Source: RH-AL1 sp964235705 (GTDB lineage: Bacteria; Pseudomonadota; Alphaproteobacteria; Rhizobiales; Beijerinckiaceae). Taken from it: 64,000 nt of DNA. The stretch spans positions 1 to 64,000 of the forward strand of contig CAXSDP010000014.1 in the NCBI GenBank assembly GCA_964235705.1, in the 5' to 3' direction. The notes under the pieces were generated by a model, which had not been told where the DNA came from, ran no database searches, and saw nothing but the letters and a program-made list of their open reading frames with translations. A program made the position numbers and the translations under genes. Below are positions 17,098-24,272 of the stretch, one piece after another (position 1 is the stretch's first letter; the number at the start of each line of letters is the position of its first letter).

Positions 17098-17388
17098 TCA
17101 TTGCGGCGCATAAGTGCCGAACAATCCGTCTTCCTGAACAATCTCACCTTGCTCGCTCTCGCACCGAAGCACCCTAACGCCTTCCTCGCGCAGCGCCGCG
17201 GCGAACTCGCGCGCGCCCTCCAGCGTCATGGCCGTCGACACCCCCTGGTAGCCGCGTCCGACCGTGTGGAGACGCCAGATCCTGGCAACCTCGTCACCCT
17301 CGCCCACATCGCACTCGTCAGCTAGGCCGAACAGGCCCTCGACGTCCTCAACCGCCGCTCGGTTATCGAAGTGCCTGTGCTTATCCAT
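17098..17388 (-). CDS. Small acidic hypothetical protein, divergent from the SOS operon
   Basis: A 96-residue acidic protein, not recognised. It begins MDKHRHFDNRAAVEDVEGL and ends QEDGLFGTYAPQ, with TLEGAREFAAALREEGVRVLRC in the middle. Composition is protein-like and the frame uses GC-rich third positions, which favours a real gene. Only 73 bases separate it from the umuDC unit on the other strand, so the LexA box at 17426 could affect both. Confidence 0.55.
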   Translation of the reverse strand: MDKHRHFDNRAAVEDVEGLFGLADECDVGEGDEVARIWRLHTVGRGYQGVSTAMTLEGAREFAAALREEGVRVLRCESEQGEIVQEDGLFGTYAPQ

Positions 17389-17425
17389 GTGGGCATCTTC
17401 AGACCGGCCTTGCTACCGCGTCAAT

Positions 17426-17440
17426 GTTCCGTTTATGTTC
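17426..17440. promoter_or_regulatory. LexA (SOS) box GTTC-N7-GTTC
   Basis: GTTC, CGTTTAT, GTTC: a perfect alphaproteobacterial LexA operator, 21 bases before the ATG of the first gene of the umuD-umuC unit and within the divergent gap. Repressor here would block transcription of the mutagenesis genes until DNA damage. Confidence 0.88.
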
Positions 17441-17461
17441 TCCACACCGGAGAGCGAATCC

Positions 17462-17716
17462 ATGGCGACCACGACCTACATCATCCTCCCCTTCATGGTC
17501 GCCAAGCGCGGCGGCAAGCTCGTGCCGGGCACGCCGCAGCGCGCGAAGGACCAAGCGAACGCGGTCTTCGCCGCCGAGCGCATAGCCGAACAGGTCGCTG
17601 GCGTCGTCGTACTGGAGGAGCAGTCCGATCCCGAGCAGGACATCTTCGCCGAGCCCCGCCTCGTGCGCGTCATCGGCCAAGTGCCAGACGAGATGATCGA
17701 GTCGCTCGCGGCCTAA
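17462..17716 (+). CDS. Small protein of the umuDC operon
   Basis: An 84-residue protein, first in an SOS-boxed unit. It begins MATTTYIILPFMVAKRGGK and contains KDQANAVFAAERIAEQVAGVVVLEE; predicted alpha/beta, cytoplasmic. No family is recognised, but its place directly before umuD and behind a LexA box points to a role in the damage response. ATG at 17462 is the first after the box. The 39-base gap to umuD has its own ribosome site. Confidence 0.7.
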   Translation: MATTTYIILPFMVAKRGGKLVPGTPQRAKDQANAVFAAERIAEQVAGVVVLEEQSDPEQDIFAEPRLVRVIGQVPDEMIESLAA

Positions 17717-17755
17717 CCGCCCCATTATCAGCCACGACAGAGAACGGAGAAGCGC

Positions 17756-18190
17756 GTGCAGGTCATCGGCATTACGCTCGGCACACCCATGCCGATCCCC
17801 CTGCTCTTCCGAGCCGTGCGGGCCGGCTTTCCGAGTCCGGCCGACGATTTCATCGAAGACGAAATCGACCTCCAGCGCCTGCTGATCACCAACCGGCCGG
17901 CCACCTTCCTCGTCCGTGTCGCTGGCGAGAGCATGGCTGACAAGGGGATCCACGACGGCGACCTTGCTATCGTCGATCGCTCGCTGGTGCCGCAGAACGG
18001 GGACGTCGTCGTGGTCGACATCGACGGGGAGCGCTCGTTCAAGGTGTGGACCCGCAAGGGCAACAGGGTCGACCTCGCCTTCGCTAACCCGCGCTACCCC
18101 GCCTTCGTGTTCGACGCGGGCGCCCACGTCGAGATCTGGGGCGTCGTCGCCAACAGCATCCGCCAGCTCCGCCGGGCCGCACGGCGGTGA
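17756..18190 (+). CDS. umuD: UmuD-like S24 peptidase, polymerase V subunit
   Basis: A 144-residue UmuD: regulatory subunit of translesion polymerase V, activated by RecA-stimulated self-cleavage. The cleavage site Ala23-Gly24 is in VRAGFPSPADDF. The catalytic dyad is Ser59 in VAGESMADKG and Lys96 in RSFKVW. Length and the absence of an N-terminal helix-turn-helix separate it from LexA and from S24-type phage repressors, so it is not the immunity repressor. GTG at 17756 has GGAGA upstream. Its end overlaps the umuC start in GTGA. Confidence 0.93.
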   Translation: MQVIGITLGTPMPIPLLFRAVRAGFPSPADDFIEDEIDLQRLLITNRPATFLVRVAGESMADKGIHDGDLAIVDRSLVPQNGDVVVVDIDGERSFKVWTRKGNRVDLAFANPRYPAFVFDAGAHVEIWGVVANSIRQLRRAARR

Positions 18191-19488
18191 GCGCGCCGGC
18201 GCCCGCCCGCTCCTTGGCGCTCGTCGACGGCAACGCCTTCTATTGCTCCTGCGAGCGGGTGTTCGACCCCCGGCTTAAGGGCGTGCCGGTCATCGTGCTG
18301 AGCAATAATGATGGCTGTTCCATAGCCCGCACCGCCGAAGCCAAGGCGCTGGGCATCCGCATGGGCGACCCCTGGTTCAAGATCCGCGACCTCTGCCGGC
18401 GCGAGCGCGTGCGGGTGTTCTCGTCGAACTACGCGCTCTACGGTGACATGTCGCGACGGACCAACTCGATCTACGACCGCTTCAGTCGTCGATCCGAGGT
18501 CTACTCGATCGACGAGTCCTTCCTCGACCTGTCGGACGTGGCGGCCGGCCAGCGCGTCGAGCTCGGCCGCGATCTGCGCTCCACGGTGCTCGCCTGGACC
18601 GGCATCCCGACCTGCGTCGGCATCGGCCCGACGAAGACGCTGGCCAAGCTCGCCAACCAGCTCGCGAAGAAGAACCCCGAGCTCGCCGGCGTGTGCGACC
18701 TGACCGAGCCGGCCGCGCGCGACCGATGGCTGGCGCGCACGTCCCTCGACGAGATCTGGGGCGTCGGGCCGGCCTCGCAGGCCAGGCTGCGGGCGATCGG
18801 CTGCGCCACCGTCGCCGACGTGCGCGACCTCGCCCCGCGTCTGGCGCGCCAGGGCATGACGGTCGTGGGCGAGCGCATCGTGCACGAGCTGCGCGGCACG
18901 AGTTGCCTCGACCTCGAGTTGGTCGCGCCGACCCGCAAGGGCTGCGCGGTGACCCGCATGTTCTCCCGCCGCGTGGAAGACCTGCCGACGCTGGAGCAGG
19001 CGGTCGCCGCACACGCGACACGGCTGGGCGAGAAGCTGCGCCGCCACGTGCTCGGCACCGACCACGTTACGGTGTTCTACCACACCAGCGAGCACGACCA
19101 GGGCAGTCCGCAGAGGTCCGTGTCGACGGTGGTGCGCCTGCCGGAGGCGACGTCGGACAGCCTGGTGCTGGTGAAGGCTGCGACCTTCGGCGCCCGGAGG
19201 ATGTGGCGCGACGGCTACCGCTACAGCAAGGCGGGGGTGATCACCGTCGACCTGGTGCGGCTCGCCGCGAGCCAGCGCGCGATGCCCAGCCTCGGTCAGT
19301 TCGACCGCGAGCGCGGGTCCGCGCTGATGGCGGCGATGGACAGCTGCAACGCCCGGTTCGGGCGCGGTGCAGTGGTGCCGGCCGCCGCCGGCGTGGCGCC
19401 GCGCCGGGGCTGGGCGACGAAGTTCGAGATGCGCTCGCCCCGCTACACGACGCGGTTGGCCGAGCTGCCGATGGTGGGGACGTGCTAA
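18187..19488 (+). CDS. umuC: UmuC-like Y-family DNA polymerase V catalytic subunit
   Basis: Full-length 433-residue Y-family polymerase. The palm begins ALVDGNAFYCSCERVFDP, has VIVLSNNDGCSIARTAEAKALG and the catalytic pair in EVYSIDESFLDLS. Helix-hairpin-helix region is TCVGIGPTKTLAKLANQLAKK, and the little-finger domain follows; LPMVGTC closes the chain. It synthesises across DNA lesions with UmuD-prime. GTG start overlaps umuD by four bases. Carried on a prophage it could raise mutation in both phage and host during SOS, or help phage DNA past damage. Confidence 0.95.
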   Translation: MSAPAPARSLALVDGNAFYCSCERVFDPRLKGVPVIVLSNNDGCSIARTAEAKALGIRMGDPWFKIRDLCRRERVRVFSSNYALYGDMSRRTNSIYDRFSRRSEVYSIDESFLDLSDVAAGQRVELGRDLRSTVLAWTGIPTCVGIGPTKTLAKLANQLAKKNPELAGVCDLTEPAARDRWLARTSLDEIWGVGPASQARLRAIGCATVADVRDLAPRLARQGMTVVGERIVHELRGTSCLDLELVAPTRKGCAVTRMFSRRVEDLPTLEQAVAAHATRLGEKLRRHVLGTDHVTVFYHTSEHDQGSPQRSVSTVVRLPEATSDSLVLVKAATFGARRMWRDGYRYSKAGVITVDLVRLAASQRAMPSLGQFDRERGSALMAAMDSCNARFGRGAVVPAAAGVAPRRGWATKFEMRSPRYTTRLAELPMVGTC

Positions 19489-19489
19489 C

Positions 19490-19517
19490 CACGTCGCCGC
19501 TGGATGAGCGCGACGTG
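19490..19517. terminator. Hairpin between convergent umuC and 19518 gene
   Basis: Eight-base arms CACGTCGC and GCGACGTG around a twelve-base loop, exactly filling the gap between two convergent stop codons. No T-tract follows, so it is either a weak terminator or a transcription-collision block. Confidence 0.5.
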
Positions 19518-19877
19518 TCAGCGGACGAGCAGGCCGGGCACAAGCTCTCCGGGCCTGCCATAGAGACGAAAGACCGTGTCGCACCAGGTCCGCAGGCTGG
19601 GCGCTTTCTCGATTGCCTTCTTGAACGTGACGACGTTTGCCTGCACGGCGCTCGTCAGCGCAGGCTTGTCCTCGTCGACGATGTGGGCCGAGTCCTTCAG
19701 GGCCGCATAAAGGTTCTTATCGACGAGGATGTCATCACATTTGGCCGAAGCGGTCAGTACGACCGCCACCGTCGACGCGTAAGCCGCGATCTCGATGTCA
19801 TGAGCCGTGAGAGTGATCGACGGTGATGTGTCGAGCGATGCGGTCACGAGGATAAGAATGAGGGCACTAGAGGACAT
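19518..19877 (-). CDS. Exported small hypothetical protein
   Basis: A 119-residue protein with a hydrophobic N-terminal signal (MSSSALILILVTASLDTS), then a helical domain with two cysteines (ASAKCDDILVDKNLY and RTWCDTVFRLYGRPGEL). Not recognised. The ATG at 19877 is chosen because the longer frame upstream has an implausible Arg/His/Cys-rich start. Convergent with umuC and divergent from the luxR-like gene, it looks like a single-gene insertion. Confidence 0.6.
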   Translation of the reverse strand: MSSSALILILVTASLDTSPSITLTAHDIEIAAYASTVAVVLTASAKCDDILVDKNLYAALKDSAHIVDEDKPALTSAVQANVVTFKKAIEKAPSLRTWCDTVFRLYGRPGELVPGLLVR

Positions 19878-20106
19878 CACGTTCACGATGCTCCCACGTA
19901 GCCCGCAGGCTCGAGTCCACGGGCGAAGGTGCGACACGCCTTGCAGCGGCATCGTATCCGCTTCCCCGTCGTTGTTTCTACCGCGGTGATGACTGCAAAG
20001 GCGTGCATGGAGGCACGCTCCCGATCGCGGAAACAACCTGAGCGCGATTTCGGTGGACGCTTCACCCGTTATCGATTGAGATGAGGTGCTTCACCGCCAT
20101 AAGCCC

Positions 20107-20874
20107 ATGACGCGAGCCACGCCTCCTTACAAAACTTTCGCCGAACGTCGTCGCGAATCGGAATGCTACGCGAGCGCCCTCTCGACGATCGACCGCCTGA
20201 CCGACATCACCGAACTCGACGGATTGGCGGACATGCTGAGTTCCGCCTTCTCCACCTATGGCGTGGACCACTTCATCGTCGCTGGCCTGCCGAACCCGAC
20301 CGAGCGCTTCGAGAAGATGGTCATGCTCAAGCATTGGTCGGCGGAGTGGTTCGATGTCTACATGAAGGAGGATTACGTGATCGACGATCCCGTCGTCCGC
20401 CTATGCCGTTCATCGGTGACGCCTTTCGAATGGACCGAGGCGCCCTTCGATGCCGAGCGCGAGCCGCGCGCCCTGGAGCTGATGAACAGGGCGCGCGACT
20501 TCGGCCTTCGACGTGGTTTCAGCATCCCCGTTCACAGCATGAACGGCCTCGACGCTTGTTTCTCCGTCAGCGGGGCCAAACCCGAGTTCGACAGCGGCGC
20601 AAGGGCGGCGCTGCACCTCGTCGCGGTATATGCCTTCGAGAAGGTTCGCCGGCTGTCGCTTCCCAAGCCACGGCCGAGTCCCCTGACCGCGAGGGAGACG
20701 GAGGTGCTGACCTGGATCGCCTCCGGCAAGAGCCACGGGGACATCGCGGAGATCCTGGGCATCACGGAGCGGACCGTGACGGCGCACGCGGTCAGGGCCA
20801 CCGACAAGCTTGGGGCCTCGAACCGAACCCATGCCTGCGTACGCGCCATGCTCGCGAACTATATCTCCGTCTGA
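20107..20874 (+). CDS. LuxR-family autoinducer-binding transcriptional regulator
   Basis: A 255-residue quorum-sensing regulator. The N-terminal domain holds the autoinducer-pocket residues in KHWSAEWFDVYMKEDYVIDDPVV (Trp, Tyr, Asp-Pro) and the later Trp in TPFEWTEAPF and Gly in FGLRRGFSIPVH. The C-terminal GerE helix-turn-helix is LTARETEVLTWIASGKSHGDIAEILGITERTVTAHAV in type, ending in NRTHACVRAML. It should bind an acyl-homoserine lactone and then control promoters. It stands 70 bases upstream of the AHL synthase on the same strand, forming a cognate pair. GTG 20086 is an alternative start with a weak site. Phage genes lie on both sides. Confidence 0.92.
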   Translation: MTRATPPYKTFAERRRESECYASALSTIDRLTDITELDGLADMLSSAFSTYGVDHFIVAGLPNPTERFEKMVMLKHWSAEWFDVYMKEDYVIDDPVVRLCRSSVTPFEWTEAPFDAEREPRALELMNRARDFGLRRGFSIPVHSMNGLDACFSVSGAKPEFDSGARAALHLVAVYAFEKVRRLSLPKPRPSPLTARETEVLTWIASGKSHGDIAEILGITERTVTAHAVRATDKLGASNRTHACVRAMLANYISV

Positions 20875-20944
20875 CCTTCAGGTTTCTACAATACCGGCCT
20901 AGGACGTTTCTCCGCATGCTGTTGCTTCCGTGGGGGAAGCAGCC

Positions 20945-21583
20945 ATGTCAGAGATCCACGTCGTCACCCAGGCGAACCGGACGGACTACGATCAAATTTT
21001 GGTGGACTACCACCGTAAACGGCATGACATCTTCGTTGGCGAGCGGAGGTGGATGTCCCTTTTCAGCCCTGATGGCCTGGAAGTCGACGAGTATGACGAT
21101 GAGCACAGTATCTACTTGCTCGCGCTTGAGGGTGATACTGTCGTCGGGGGGCAACGACTCTATCCCACCCTGCGACCGCACATGATCAGCCAGACGTTCG
21201 CCCACCTCGTCGAGGATCGCGTGCCGGTCAGCTCCCGCATCCTGGAATGGACGCGCTACTTCATCATCAAGGAGCGACGGCGGACGCAGACGGATGGGCG
21301 TTTGATGGCATCCGTCCAGCAATACTGCCTCGAGGAAGGGATCACCGACCTCACCGCGGTAGGCGAGATGTGGTGGCTGCCGCGTTGGCAGCAGTATGGC
21401 TTCGACGTGCGACCGCTCGGCCTGCCGCAGATGGTCGATGGCCAGCCTGCGCTCGCCGTCCGCATCGAGATCTCGGAGGAGAGCTACGAAAGCGTGCTGA
21501 GCGTCGCCGGGTTGAAGCACCAGGATCTCACTCGGTGCCGTTCGGGCGCGAGCAATGGCGGGCGTCTGGCCAATGCCGCATGA
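20945..21583 (+). CDS. Acyl-homoserine-lactone synthase (LuxI family)
   Basis: A 212-residue LuxI enzyme that joins S-adenosylmethionine and an acyl-ACP (or acyl-CoA) into an AHL signal. All invariant positions are seen: Arg26 and Phe30 in RKRHDIFVGERRW with Trp36, Asp48 and Asp51 in EVDEYDDEH, Arg71 in GGQRLYP, Phe85, Glu101 and Arg104 in LEWTRYF. So it should be active. ATG at 20945 follows GGGGAAG by six to eight bases; the GTG five codons earlier has no site. It follows luxR on the same strand and overlaps the next small gene by 11 bases. Acyl chain length cannot be read from sequence. Confidence 0.94.
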   Translation: MSEIHVVTQANRTDYDQILVDYHRKRHDIFVGERRWMSLFSPDGLEVDEYDDEHSIYLLALEGDTVVGGQRLYPTLRPHMISQTFAHLVEDRVPVSSRILEWTRYFIIKERRRTQTDGRLMASVQQYCLEEGITDLTAVGEMWWLPRWQQYGFDVRPLGLPQMVDGQPALAVRIEISEESYESVLSVAGLKHQDLTRCRSGASNGGRLANAA

Positions 21584-21788
21584 GTTACCACGATCGCGGA
21601 TCGTGGAAAGTTTGGCGGCGTCCGTCGCCTCGTTCGCCGAGTGCCAATCCGCCGAAGGCTTGGCCAGCCTGATCGGCTTCTTCCACCTGGCCGTTCCTCA
21701 CCGAGAGGCCAGGATCGAACTCATTGTCAGTCCTTCGGGGCGCCTGGAGCTCAGCATCGACCTTCATCCGGTGGAAGAGGGCGGTTAG
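21573..21788 (+). CDS. Small protein coupled to the luxI-like gene
   Basis: A 71-residue protein overlapping the end of the AHL synthase by 11 bases. It starts MPHELPRSRIVESLAASVAS and has a predicted helix (AEGLASLIGFFHLAVPHREA) and a strand pair (RIELIVSPSGRLELSIDLH). No family recognised. Its place between a LuxR/LuxI pair and a candidate repressor, and its size, recall small phage effectors such as antirepressors or LuxR-modulating proteins; this is inference only. ATG 21555 is an alternative start. Confidence 0.6.
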   Translation: MPHELPRSRIVESLAASVASFAECQSAEGLASLIGFFHLAVPHREARIELIVSPSGRLELSIDLHPVEEGG

Positions 21789-21859
21789 GAGTCGCACGCT
21801 GGCGGTTTGGTCGCGGGACGCATACTGTTGCTGAAGCGAGGCTTCAGTGGGCAAGTGCA

Positions 21860-22267
21860 TTGGATTCTTTCGACGAGCTTGTTGGCACCAAGATCCGTTT
21901 CAGACGCAACGAGTTGGGGCAGTCTCAAGAACAGCTCGCGAAAGCAAGCGGCGTCACGTTCCAGCAGGTGCAGAAGTACGAGAAAGGCAAAAATCGCGTC
22001 GCAGCCAGCCGCTTGGTGCGTATCGCCGAAGCGCTTCAGGTCCAACCGACCTACTTCTTCCCTCTGGATCCCAAGTTCGGTGCGGCGCCCTGTGGCGAAC
22101 TTGAACTTATGCGAGAAAGCTTCGGAAGCGAGGACAGACGGAAGCTTAACCGCGCCTTTGGCCAGATCGAAGCTCCCGCGTTAAGGAAGGCGATCGTCCG
22201 CTTGGTGGAAGCGCTCGCCGAGGGAAGGACAGGTTACGCCGTGGAGGAAGAAGGCGAGGGCGGCTGA
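21860..22267 (+). CDS. Xre-family helix-turn-helix regulator
   Basis: A 135-residue regulator with an N-terminal Cro/C1-type helix-turn-helix: LVGTKIRFRRNELGQSQEQLAKASGVTFQQVQKYEKGKNRVAASRLVRIAEAL, the form common in Hyphomicrobiales. The C-terminal half is helical (SFGSEDRRKLNRAFGQIEAPALRKAIVRLVEALAEG). TTG at 21860 is proposed, as no ATG or GTG lies closely upstream and related proteins start about ten residues before this fold; the start is uncertain. It is the only clear Cro/C1-type regulator in the prophage, so it is the best candidate for the lysogeny repressor. Same strand as luxR-luxI. Confidence 0.75.
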   Translation: MDSFDELVGTKIRFRRNELGQSQEQLAKASGVTFQQVQKYEKGKNRVAASRLVRIAEALQVQPTYFFPLDPKFGAAPCGELELMRESFGSEDRRKLNRAFGQIEAPALRKAIVRLVEALAEGRTGYAVEEEGEGG

Positions 22268-22585
22268 CGCGCCATCGACGGCAAACGCGCAGTCCGGCCC
22301 TCGCCGGGACATCGCGGCGCTCGGCAGCGAGGGCGACGCGGGCTGGCGATGAAGGACGCCGGCTGCGATCGCCAGCCCGAACGGTTCGGAGCAGGCCACA
22401 ACGTTGGCACGATGACCGTCGTGATCGGGCCGGATCAGCCAGAGCCGATTGCGGAGCGTAATCCGCACGCCAGAAATACGCCAGAAGCGGTAGGGTTTCG
22501 GCGTTTTCGCGGCGGGACAGGAATTCTTACGTGCGGATTACAAGTCCGCGTACATTGAAAACTGCTCAGACTAGAGGCGGCAGGT
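22268..22585. other. Gene-free stretch with tRNA-like hairpins
   Basis: No credible gene. It includes a minus-strand hairpin at 22533-22549 with five-base arms and a seven-base loop that equals a tRNA-Thr(TGT) anticodon arm, but no D-arm or T-arm fits around it, and a similar small hairpin near 22450-22470. The AT-rich gene to the right begins abruptly, so this could be the scar of an insertion. Confidence 0.4.
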
Positions 22586-23470
22586 TCAGGAGCCCGTACC
22601 TTGAATGACACCCCCTCCATACTTGTTTACAACAAGAAAAAGGCTATTATAGAGCCGCGGCGGAAGATCGGACATCAGATTAATTTTAAAGTCACCTTTT
22701 TTATTGCGCTCAGTAATGACAGCGATCTTTAGGTCATTGATCTCGTCAATTAAATTCTCCTCTGCCTTTTCGCTATGAGGTACAAAGAACGATACATAGT
22801 TCGCAAATCTTTCGACATCTAAGCGGTCTCTACGTATCGGAGCTGCGAGAGATTGCATGATATTTTTCATTTCCTTCAGCTCGGAAAGCACAAAGTCTTG
22901 ACTTGAAACTTCTTGCTCATCGAGCTTGGCAATTTTGAATGTTCCAAACTGTTTGAGAAAGGGCGAGTAATCCGCCTCTTTTGCCGCCTTCATAGTGGCA
23001 AGTATCTTGGAGCGGAGCGTTTCTTTAAACTTGATAATATCCGCAAAACGCAGATCTTTGGGATAGGCAATGTGTTCTACTAATCCTGTATCAAAGCTAT
23101 ATGGCGTCACTTCATCCTTGATTATAACTACAGGCTTGTCGAATGCCATTCTCATTCCCAACTCGAACATGACATTGGGATTACGCGAGCTGACGTCGCA
23201 TACAATCATTGGGCAATTACTTATATTCTGCACGATCGTTTTGTGAATAGTCTTAATTTCATCAGCTATGCTAACGACTGTAGCATCCATATTTGCCATC
23301 TTGATGGCATCCTGTACTATCTCCCTCACGTCAAGCCAATGAGAAGCAGAGTATCCTTCAACAGGACTGATTGGCATTATTATACCGCAGATCTGATTGT
23401 CTCTTTCGGTCAAGGTGTGACCCCCCGTTTGGTGACCATAAATCTTTGTACTTCTATGCTGCTTCAACAC
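22586..23470 (-). CDS. AT-rich cargo gene: deoxyribosyltransferase/TIR-like Rossmann protein
   Basis: A 294-residue protein clearly different in base use from the prophage (AT-rich, many A/T third positions). Residues 25-150 form a Rossmann-like domain: CGIIMPISPVEGYSASHW, then IVCDVSSRNPNVMFELGMRM and AFDKPVVIIKDE. The DVSSRNPNVMFELG pattern is typical of nucleoside deoxyribosyltransferase-like and TIR-related families seen in defence islands. The rest is helical, with a long C-terminal part of unknown fold. Catalysis is not proved. It lies alone between the regulator region and hicAB. The GTG at 23470 overlaps hicB; a later start is possible. Likely a recently gained cargo gene, perhaps defence against other phages. 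Confidence 0.65.
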   Translation of the reverse strand: MLKQHRSTKIYGHQTGGHTLTERDNQICGIIMPISPVEGYSASHWLDVREIVQDAIKMANMDATVVSIADEIKTIHKTIVQNISNCPMIVCDVSSRNPNVMFELGMRMAFDKPVVIIKDEVTPYSFDTGLVEHIAYPKDLRFADIIKFKETLRSKILATMKAAKEADYSPFLKQFGTFKIAKLDEQEVSSQDFVLSELKEMKNIMQSLAAPIRRDRLDVERFANYVSFFVPHSEKAEENLIDEINDLKIAVITERNKKGDFKINLMSDLPPRLYNSLFLVVNKYGGGVIQGTGS

Positions 23471-23888
23471 CGATGATTAATCGCCTACCGAGAGCGGCCA
23501 GCACGGCCATCAGCGTCGACATCTTGGTCGGATGATCGGGATCGAGGATGCGCCGCACCTCGCGCCCGTCCTTGCCGAGCCGCTCGCCGAGTTCGGCCTG
23601 GGTGATGCCGGACTCGCGGAACGCCTCCAGCACCGCCAGCTTCGCCGCGACGTCGGCGTCGACGGAAACCATGACCTGCCCCGCCTTGGCCTTCGACGCT
23701 TTCGGCAGCGGCCGCTTCATCTCGAAGAGGGTGAGCAGCGCCACACCGAGCGCGTCGCTGCCCATCGCCCGCGCGTCAGCCTCGCCGTTGCCCTCGGTGA
23801 TCGCCTCCGGCACGTCGGGGAAGGTGACCACGAGGACGCCGGGGTTTTCGCCCGGCTCGAAGATCGCTGGGTACGTGAACATGCGCAT
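23454..23888 (-). CDS. hicB: HicB-type antitoxin with Xre domain
   Basis: A 144-residue antitoxin. The N-terminal part is the degenerate RNase H-like HicB fold (YPAIFEPGENPGVLVVTFPDVPEAITEGNGEADA); the C-terminal part is an Xre helix-turn-helix (LEAFRESGITQAELGERLGKDGREVRRILDPDHPTKMSTLMAVLAALG). It neutralises HicA and represses the operon. ATG at 23888 follows GGAGG by five bases, an excellent site; the longer open frame upstream is hicA in another frame. It lies 35 bases after hicA. Confidence 0.9.
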   Translation of the reverse strand: MRMFTYPAIFEPGENPGVLVVTFPDVPEAITEGNGEADARAMGSDALGVALLTLFEMKRPLPKASKAKAGQVMVSVDADVAAKLAVLEAFRESGITQAELGERLGKDGREVRRILDPDHPTKMSTLMAVLAALGRRLIIGVEAA

Positions 23889-23923
23889 GGATCCCTCCTT
23901 GAACGAAATGGACCGGCTCGGCC

Positions 23924-24121
23924 TCAGGTGAGGCCGAACTTCTTCCTGATCTTGCCGGCGGTGACCGGGTCGATCTCCCGGCTCGGTAGGATCGTCACCT
24001 TGTCGCCCACGCGGACGATGCAGTGGCCGCCCTTGCCGCGCCCCTTGTCGACCGAGAAGGAAAGGCCCCGGGCCTTGGCGGCGTCGCGAAGCTCGTTGAT
24101 GAAGCGATCCCGCTTGTCCAT
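23924..24121 (-). CDS. hicA: HicA-type mRNA interferase toxin
   Basis: A 65-residue toxin with the double-stranded RNA-binding-like HicA fold: RDRFINELRDAAKARGLSF, the catalytic-histidine segment GRGKGGHCIVRVGDK, and ILPSREIDPVTAGKIRKKFGL. It cleaves mRNA when free of HicB. Slightly basic. First gene of the pair, with GGAGA upstream of its ATG and paired operator-like repeats in the promoter region. It may stabilise the prophage or act in abortive infection. Confidence 0.9.
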   Translation of the reverse strand: MDKRDRFINELRDAAKARGLSFSVDKGRGKGGHCIVRVGDKVTILPSREIDPVTAGKIRKKFGLT

Positions 24122-24151
24122 GGCCTTGGTCTCTCCGTCCGATGAAGAGAT

Positions 24152-24206
24152 AATAGGACATAAATGCCCTCATGGCAAGCACTGATTAGGCGTTTTTTGT
24201 CCTATT
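24152..24206. promoter_or_regulatory. Inverted operator pair between hicA and a divergent gene
   Basis: AATAGGACA at 24152-24160 and its exact inverse TGTCCTATT at 24198-24206, each followed by an A-rich run. They sit in the divergent promoter region, where a HicB Xre dimer would be expected to bind. Both copies also share flanking GATAA/GAAAA bases. Confidence 0.6.
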
Positions 24207-24272
24207 TTCTCCTTGCGTAAAGCGTCCCGCAGAGCGATGTTGGTCCGACGCAGAGAACGAGGGGCGGCGACG

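Noticed and set aside
17756..18190. S24 protein as the phage repressor
   Set aside because: It lacks a DNA-binding domain and overlaps umuC, so it is UmuD.
18094..19584. Long minus-strand open frame (496 residues) opposite umuC
   Set aside because: Arg/His/Ala/Pro-rich translation typical of the antisense of a GC-rich gene; umuC on the plus strand has full family conservation.
22533..22549. tRNA-Thr gene on the minus strand
   Set aside because: Only the anticodon arm fits; acceptor, D and T arms cannot be built from the flanking bases.
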